DNA from: Paenibacillus terrae
GTDB taxonomy: Bacteria; Bacillota; Bacilli; Paenibacillales; Paenibacillaceae
DNA length: 47,144 nucleotides
Assembly: GCF_000943545.1 (NCBI RefSeq)
Contig: NZ_JTHP01000055.1
Span: forward strand, 1 to 47,144
Direction of reading: 5' to 3'
Made by a program: the position numbers and the translations under genes. Positions 42,325 through 47,144 of this stretch are shown piece after piece. The notes under the pieces were generated by a model that did not search any database, had not been told where the DNA came from, and saw only the letters and a list, made by a program, of their open reading frames with translations. Position 1 is the stretch's first letter. Every line of letters starts with the position of its first letter.

Positions 42325-44081
42325 GCTAACAGGTCCATCACTTGACCGAACAGTGCTGTTGCCTGATTTGCAGAATGCTGTGGCGCATTTTGTACCAAGA
42401 CGGCAACGGCATAACGAGGGTGCTCCACCGGGCCATACCCGATAAACCATTGGTGATTCACGGGTTGACCATCCTTTAGAGCCTGGGCTGTGCCCGATTT
42501 TCCAGCCAGATGCCACGACTTGCCACGCAAGGATGCACCTGTACCATGGGCTACGACCTTTTCCATCGCTTCGCGAAGCGTACGAGCTGTAGAAGCGTGA
42601 ATCGGATGGCTTCCTTCGGGTGATGGAGAAGCGTGAGCTGGCAGATCCAGCAACGTACCTCCGTCCGCATAGCCGATGTGCTTCACCAGCCGTGGAGCAT
42701 GCACCTGACCATTATGCAGCAATGTCACGATGAGATTGGCGGCTTGGAGGGGTGTGACCAGTACGTCTCGCTGGCCGATAGCTGTTTGAACGCGCACACC
42801 CGGATCAGTCGCATGCGTATGGGAGCCGAAAATGGCTCCCTTTTCTTCGTGATCCAACGGACTGAACTGCGCCATGCCTGCAAGATTCCGCTCCTGCCAG
42901 CCGACGGTCCGGCTCAATCCGAGCGCAGAGGCTGTGGCCTCAATTTGGGCAGGGCTAAGCCGTTCACCCAGATGAGCGAACACGATATTACAGGATACGG
43001 CGAGCCCTTCCTCCAGGTTCAGGGTACCGTGTCCTTCTTTTTTCCAGCATGCCAAACCATACTTCCCATAGGTCCCATGACAATGGAATTGCTCCTTCGG
43101 TTGAGCTACCCCCGATTCAAGCGCAGCAGCAGCCGTAACAAGCTTGAAGATAGAGCCGGGCGTCACCGCCTTAAGAGCACGATTAGACCAGCCTGTTGTC
43201 TGCTGCGGATCGACGCGACCAGGGTTATAAAAGGGACGAGACACCATCGCCAGTACATCAGCGTTCCCTGCATCCAGCACAACCACCGCCCCTTCTGCCA
43301 GATGATTGGTTTCCGTCAGCTTTTCAAGCTGCTGCTGTAATGGAAGATCAATGGTCGTCTGGACCTGTAGAGGATAGTGATCATTGGATGGCGCACTGAC
43401 CCGTAACGGCGCATGAGCCAGCGGACGGCGCTGCGCATCCACAAATCGGGAAACGAAGGTTTCACCCACACCACTCAGGAGTGGCTCCAGCGTTCTTTCC
43501 AGCCCGGCTGCCCCGATTGGCAATTGCCCCGGTCGATCTGGTCGTTCGTACAGAAATCCAAGCCACTGCTTGTCATTGGGTACATTATTGTAGCGTATCG
43601 AATACGGTACAAGCTCTACCAGAGAAGGTGCGAGGCTAAGCAGTTGGTCCACTTCATCAGGCTTGATATGCAGGGGTTCTCCACGCCCATCTCGCCATAA
43701 CAACGGGGATTGCAGCCTCTTCCATCGAGACAGCAGCTCGTTCTTGTTTGTCCGCAGCAGCTTGGCAAGCTGTTCTCCGTGCAGGGCTGTTTTACCATCC
43801 ACATCAGGAAAAAGCACTGGTGTCCATGCCACGCTCCCAGTTAACGGGCGTCCGTACCGATCCGTAAATTGCCCCCGCCCCGAGTCGATTGCAATTCCCT
43901 CCTGTCGCTGTCGTACAGACATTTCCTTGAGCGAATGCCCTCCGTAAGCGGACATGTGGATACCTGCCGTCCCCTGTATCCAGGCCAGCCGTAATAGCAA
44001 AAGGAGTAGCAATGCCGTAATGCCTACAGCCATATATGCAATTCGACGTTTTCGAATGAAACTGCTGCCACGCCTCGGCAC
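42279..44081 (-). CDS. Class B penicillin-binding protein (transpeptidase)
   Basis: About 600 aa. A basic N-terminus and one membrane anchor (about residues 15-35) are followed by a PBP dimerisation domain with GRGQFTDRYGRPL (about 70-82). The transpeptidase domain has SIFK (active Ser, about 307), SCN (about 362) and KSGTAQA (about 523). It cross-links peptidoglycan; there is no transglycosylase domain. Two starts are possible: ATG 44087, with the ribosome site immediately adjacent, or GTG 44081, with AAGAAGG at 6 nt. I prefer GTG. Convergent with, and overlapping, the AI-2E family gene. Similar to monofunctional PBPs of the PbpA/PBP2 type; subgroup uncertain. Confidence 0.88.
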   Translation of the reverse strand: MPRRGSSFIRKRRIAYMAVGITALLLLLLLRLAWIQGTAGIHMSAYGGHSLKEMSVRQRQEGIAIDSGRGQFTDRYGRPLTGSVAWTPVLFPDVDGKTALHGEQLAKLLRTNKNELLSRWKRLQSPLLWRDGRGEPLHIKPDEVDQLLSLAPSLVELVPYSIRYNNVPNDKQWLGFLYERPDRPGQLPIGAAGLERTLEPLLSGVGETFVSRFVDAQRRPLAHAPLRVSAPSNDHYPLQVQTTIDLPLQQQLEKLTETNHLAEGAVVVLDAGNADVLAMVSRPFYNPGRVDPQQTTGWSNRALKAVTPGSIFKLVTAAAALESGVAQPKEQFHCHGTYGKYGLACWKKEGHGTLNLEEGLAVSCNIVFAHLGERLSPAQIEATASALGLSRTVGWQERNLAGMAQFSPLDHEEKGAIFGSHTHATDPGVRVQTAIGQRDVLVTPLQAANLIVTLLHNGQVHAPRLVKHIGYADGGTLLDLPAHASPSPEGSHPIHASTARTLREAMEKVVAHGTGASLRGKSWHLAGKSGTAQALKDGQPVNHQWFIGYGPVEHPRYAVAVLVQNAPQHSANQATALFGQVMDLLAQFSSVPREATRSSS

Positions 44082-44173
44082 ACGCATCCTTCTTTCATCT
44101 TTTTTCCAGTAGTATGTCCTGTAATTGTTTTTTCCAATCTGTATGCTATATGGCATGTCGTTTTGTTGAAAAG

Positions 44174-44205
44174 CAAAACCACCCAGCTTGGGAAGCCGAG
44201 TGGTT
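44174..44205 (-). terminator. Terminator after the first YjcZ-type gene
   Basis: AACCACCC...GAGTGGTT arms (44177-44205) with an inner CTTGGGAAG segment. The minus strand continues TTTTGCTTTT. Confidence 0.7.
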
Positions 44206-44240
44206 AGTTATTAAACATTGCCTTCACGATTATTTACGAA

Positions 44241-44342
44241 CTAAATCCAAATTGCTTTAGTGATGATAACCAACAGAATAAAGAGTACCAAAATTGCACC
44301 AGTAGAAGTCCAACCGCCGTAACCACCTTCAAATCCACCCAT
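44241..44342 (-). CDS. YjcZ-family micro-protein 1
   Basis: A 33-aa protein: a glycine- and aromatic-rich head (MGGFEGGYGGWTSTGA) followed by a single membrane helix (ILVLFILLVIITKAIWI). This is the YjcZ-type sporulation/hypothetical micro-protein family common in Bacilli. ATG with GGAGGG at 8 nt. A 139-codon frame that ends with this sequence is rejected because its first 106 codons have no such support. Neighbours a similar gene 120 nt upstream; each has its own ribosome site and terminator. Function unknown; probably a membrane peptide of the spore or forespore. Confidence 0.85.
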   Translation of the reverse strand: MGGFEGGYGGWTSTGAILVLFILLVIITKAIWI

Positions 44343-44420
44343 GGCTCGATCCCTCCTTTGATGTGTAGTACACTTCAGCATATGTAGGAGATTACTCAAG
44401 GGCAGGGCATTCAGGCAAAC

Positions 44421-44454
44421 AAATAAGGCTCTACCAGTACAACGCAGTAGAGCC
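44421..44454 (-). terminator. Terminator after the second YjcZ-type gene
   Basis: GGCTCTAC/GTAGAGCC perfect 8-bp stem with a 12-nt loop; TTATTTGTTT follows on the minus strand. It may be partly read through to the downstream micro-gene. Confidence 0.75.
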
Positions 44455-44461
44455 CACAATG

Positions 44462-44566
44462 TTATAAGAGAAATGTTTTCAAGATGATCACTAACAAAAT
44501 AAACAGTGTCAGGATAGCAGCTATTGATGTCCACACTCCTCCGAAGCCTCTTTCCATTTCCCCCAC
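44462..44566 (-). CDS. YjcZ-family micro-protein 2
   Basis: A 34-aa protein with the same plan as its neighbour: MGEMERGFGGVWTS head and a membrane helix IAAILTLFILLVIILKTF. The start is GTG with AAAGGAGG 7 nt ahead; the internal ATG (codon 4) is an alternative but has no ribosome site. The shared WTS-x-A-x-I-L-x-LFILLVII pattern with the neighbour indicates a tandem duplication. Role unknown, sporulation membrane peptide by family. Confidence 0.82.
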   Translation of the reverse strand: MGEMERGFGGVWTSIAAILTLFILLVIILKTFLL

Positions 44567-44711
44567 AAGAACGCCTCCTTTGTTTTAACGTACTGTATAG
44601 GCTATGCAAGGTCTTGGCTAAGGAAAGGGCTTCTGGGTAAACAATAAATTCATATAACAAGATAATCCTGTAAACGAGAGCAAGCTCCTACAATTTATGA
44701 AGACCCATGCT

Positions 44712-46961
44712 TTACACGGTAAACCGTGAAAGCTGCTCCTTCAAATTGACAGATACCCCTTCCAGCTTATCAGACAATCCTACCAGCTGATTCCCGATAT
44801 TCGCCTGCTCGGTGCTGAGAGAAGCGACTTCCTGCGAAGTGGCGGAGGACTGCTCGGCTACCGCACTCACATTGGTCATCGCCTCCGACAAGATCGCCTG
44901 CGATTCACTCAGCTCCTGAATGGATGAGGTAACCGTACCCAATCGAAGCGCAAATTCTCCCATTTGCTGCTGTACCGATTGGAAAATGTCCGTCGTCTCC
45001 TGTACCGCTCCCATCTGCTGTCGGAACAGTGGGTACACCTCCGATAACGCCTGAACCGTCTCATTCATCTCACCGACGATGTTATTAATAATTCCCGTCG
45101 CCGTGCGAATGGCTTGACGTGATTGTTCAGCCAGCTGCCGAACCTCATTTGCCACCACCATAAATCCACGCCCTGCCGTTCCAGCCCTTGCCGCTTCAAT
45201 CGTAGCATTCAACGATAAAATATTTGTTTGCTTCGCAATATCTTGTAGCACGTCCAGCACCTTGAAGACATCGGATGTCGTCTCCTTCAACTTGTCTACT
45301 TTGCTCACAAGCGCATGCGTCGTTTCTTCGGTGACCTGGGTCTTACTCAGGAGGTTTTTCAGTTGAACCGTTCCTTGTTCACTGGATTGCTCGACCTCGT
45401 GTGCAACCTTACTCATTTCATGATTGGAAGCTATAACCGTATCCATTTGCTGTGATATGTTTCCTGTCAGTCCGCTGCCACGTTCAGCCTCTGTCGCCAA
45501 ACTGGCAGATCCGTGAGCAATCTCCTCAGTAGCCGCTGCAATTTCCTTAGCTGAGATGGCCGTTTTCTTCGAGGCATTACTGAGTTCCGTCGCTGTATCC
45601 AGCACTTCTTGAGCTGAAACGTTCGTCTGCTCTACCAGCAAAGTGATCTGCTCCATCATCGTATCAAAGCTTACAGACAACTGTCCGATTTCATCCTGCG
45701 CGTTATAGTTGGTACGAACTTGCAGATTGCCTTTGGCTCCTTCCAGCATCAGATCTTTTAAATGCGTTAAAGGGAGCGCCACAAGTCGCACCATCCACAA
45801 GCCGATGAACAACGCAATCAGTGCGGCCACTATAGCAAAAATCCAGGTCGCCGTTAAAATCCCTTCGGCATCTTTAACCAGCACTGATACAGGTACGACA
45901 CCCAGGAGAATCCACTTGGAGGTGCCCAGTGTATTATGCACGGCCAGCACATTTTGCACTTTCCCATCTGCAGACTGCTCCAAAATTTGATTTCCTTCAA
46001 CACCCTGGAGCTGTGAAACGTAATCCAGCTTTTGTTTTCCTCCTGCCAGAGCATCAATGTTGGAGCCTATAAAAACGCCATCCTGTGTAATAAGGCTAAT
46101 CATACTGCCCGCGCCCAAATCAATACTCTTCAACTGATCATCCACGGCACTGGACTTCAAATCCATGACCAAGACGTAAGTCCCGCCCAAGCCCGACATG
46201 CTGTTCATAGAACGAGCCAGACGAAAGGTCTTACTGCCGTTTTCATTTACCTGTGTAGGCAACCAGACAATCCCTTTATTTTTTAAAATATCCTTGAACC
46301 ATGCTTCCTGCCGCACATCTTTTTGTGTTCCTGTGCCCATAGCAGCCAGATTTGTTTGTTCAGGATACAGATAAAGCGAGTCAATTTCCTTGTTTGTAAA
46401 TGCAATATTCGTTAACTTCTTGTTTACTTCCCCCATAGCGACAAAGGAATCAAACGAATTTTTCTCCTGCTTTGCCGCCTTTTGTAGCTGATCACTTAAT
46501 TCAGTATCAAAAAACACCTGCGTCGAGGTATCTTGAAAGCGCTCCAAAATGATATCCAACTTCTCTGCCGTTTGTTGAACCGTTTGCTGATAAGCCGTAG
46601 CCGCATTTTGCTCAATTGTGTTTTTGGCTTTAAAATATGAAATCATTCCCAGACTGATCACAAACAACATAATCGCTGTAAAAAAGATCAAAAACAGCTT
46701 CATGCCAACTGAACGGACCGGATTATAATTTTTAACCAAATGCATAAAATCCTTACTGTATTTTTCCGGCTTGAGTAAGCGCTTTAAATTGTATGCGCCT
46801 ACACGAGTAGCCTTAGACAACCAGGGAGCGACCTTCGAAGACCCCCCAACTGTTTTGTCTCCTTTAGCCGTTGTCGCCTTACTGCCCTTGATTCCTTTAA
46901 TGATAGCCGTTTTTTTTGCTTGCTTCTTCGTTGTATTCCCCTCTTTTTTCCAAAAAGCCAT
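44712..46961 (-). CDS. Methyl-accepting chemotaxis protein with long basic N-terminus
   Basis: A 749-aa receptor. Residues 1 to about 85 are Lys/Gly/Ala-rich and cytoplasmic, unusual before the first membrane segment (about 90-112: LFLIFFTAIMLFVISLG). An extracellular dCache-like sensor follows (about 115-370), then the second membrane segment (about 372-395), HAMP (about 396-450) and the signalling coiled coil (about 470-749). The hairpin tip is LSLNATIEAARAGTAGRGFMVVANEVRQLAEQS. ATG at 46961 with AGGTG 6 nt ahead. Ligand unknown. Signals through CheA/CheW to the flagellar motor. Confidence 0.92.
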   Translation of the reverse strand: MAFWKKEGNTTKKQAKKTAIIKGIKGSKATTAKGDKTVGGSSKVAPWLSKATRVGAYNLKRLLKPEKYSKDFMHLVKNYNPVRSVGMKLFLIFFTAIMLFVISLGMISYFKAKNTIEQNAATAYQQTVQQTAEKLDIILERFQDTSTQVFFDTELSDQLQKAAKQEKNSFDSFVAMGEVNKKLTNIAFTNKEIDSLYLYPEQTNLAAMGTGTQKDVRQEAWFKDILKNKGIVWLPTQVNENGSKTFRLARSMNSMSGLGGTYVLVMDLKSSAVDDQLKSIDLGAGSMISLITQDGVFIGSNIDALAGGKQKLDYVSQLQGVEGNQILEQSADGKVQNVLAVHNTLGTSKWILLGVVPVSVLVKDAEGILTATWIFAIVAALIALFIGLWMVRLVALPLTHLKDLMLEGAKGNLQVRTNYNAQDEIGQLSVSFDTMMEQITLLVEQTNVSAQEVLDTATELSNASKKTAISAKEIAAATEEIAHGSASLATEAERGSGLTGNISQQMDTVIASNHEMSKVAHEVEQSSEQGTVQLKNLLSKTQVTEETTHALVSKVDKLKETTSDVFKVLDVLQDIAKQTNILSLNATIEAARAGTAGRGFMVVANEVRQLAEQSRQAIRTATGIINNIVGEMNETVQALSEVYPLFRQQMGAVQETTDIFQSVQQQMGEFALRLGTVTSSIQELSESQAILSEAMTNVSAVAEQSSATSQEVASLSTEQANIGNQLVGLSDKLEGVSVNLKEQLSRFTV

Positions 46962-47118
46962 CTCTCTCACCTACCACCCTATAATTAGTTTCCTGATCCA
47001 CGTATCCGTTATGTATCTATTATCTATATCATATCTATCGGAACTATTCGACAAGGAATGTAGCTTTCCTTTCAACTCCCACTAAATTTTGTGAAACTTT
47101 TTTCCTAGAAAAGTATTC

Positions 47119-47144
47119 AAAAAAAAGCCCCTCCAACCGATAGG
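47119..47144 (-). terminator. Partial terminator at window edge
   Basis: On the minus strand GGAGGGGC is followed by TTTTTTTT; the pairing arm lies beyond the window. It would end a leftward gene located outside. Confidence 0.45.

Noticed and set aside
44241..44660. 139-aa protein extending upstream of micro-protein 1
   Set aside because: Its upstream part covers a second micro-gene and a hairpin; only the last 33 codons have a ribosome site and a family match.

Overview
The window is chromosomal DNA from a low-to-moderate GC, endospore-forming Firmicute, most likely Paenibacillus of the polymyxa group. That is an inference from Bacillus-type gene orders (mtlARFD, glcT-ptsGHI, a split gcvPA/gcvPB glycine decarboxylase, a YuaF/FloT pair, class II galT), strong AGGAGG ribosome sites, frequent GTG/TTG starts, YjcZ-type and GsiB-type small proteins, and an iron-dependent dihydroxy-acid dehydratase. 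No rRNA, tRNA, CRISPR array, insertion sequence or phage gene was seen.

Layout. 65-2566: type I pullulanase. 2860-6673: two-gene CydC/CydD-like ABC operon whose first protein carries an N-terminal DUF454 (YbaN) membrane domain; upstream lie a perfect Fur box and an Fnr/Crp-type dyad. 6890-12100: mannitol PTS operon mtlA-mtlR-mtlF-mtlD, every gene read leftwards. 12610-17783: glycine cleavage system, with gcvH leftwards and a tandem glycine riboswitch plus gcvT-gcvPA-gcvPB rightwards. 17901-23161: glucose PTS, glcT, ptsG with its RAT antiterminator leader, ptsH, ptsI. 23355-25454: flotillin and NfeD/YuaF protein. 25637-26800: iron-dependent alcohol dehydrogenase. 26987-30818: Leloir operon galK-galE-galT, with a divergent AraC regulator at 31037-31903. 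32102-35539: probable four-gene operon of an alpha/beta hydrolase, HAD phosphatase, sirtuin and glyceraldehyde-3-phosphate reductase-like enzyme. 35855-39363: membrane acyltransferase, GsiB-like stress protein, ilvD. 39453-44081: NodB/YkoP fusion, AI-2E-family exporter, class B PBP. 44241-44566: two tandem YjcZ-type micro-proteins. 44712-46961: chemoreceptor.

How the genes work together. Much of the window is carbohydrate entry into glycolysis: starch/pullulan debranching, mannitol and glucose PTS with the general PTS proteins HPr and EI, and galactose through the Leloir pathway. Control is visible as antitermination (GlcT/RAT), PRD-type activation (MtlR), a riboswitch (glycine), a probable AraC activator (gal), and metal/oxygen sensing (Fur, Fnr) at the ABC operon.

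The least explained items are: (1) a 116-bp palindromic repeat present upstream of both mtlA and ilvD, with a collapsed pair of ends upstream of pulA; (2) the DUF454-CydD fusion under apparent dual Fur/Fnr control; (3) a second, very symmetric Fnr-like dyad between the hydrolase operon and the acyltransferase; (4) a glycine riboswitch with about 100 extra nucleotides inside aptamer 1. All coordinates and motifs were read by eye; no database search was run.
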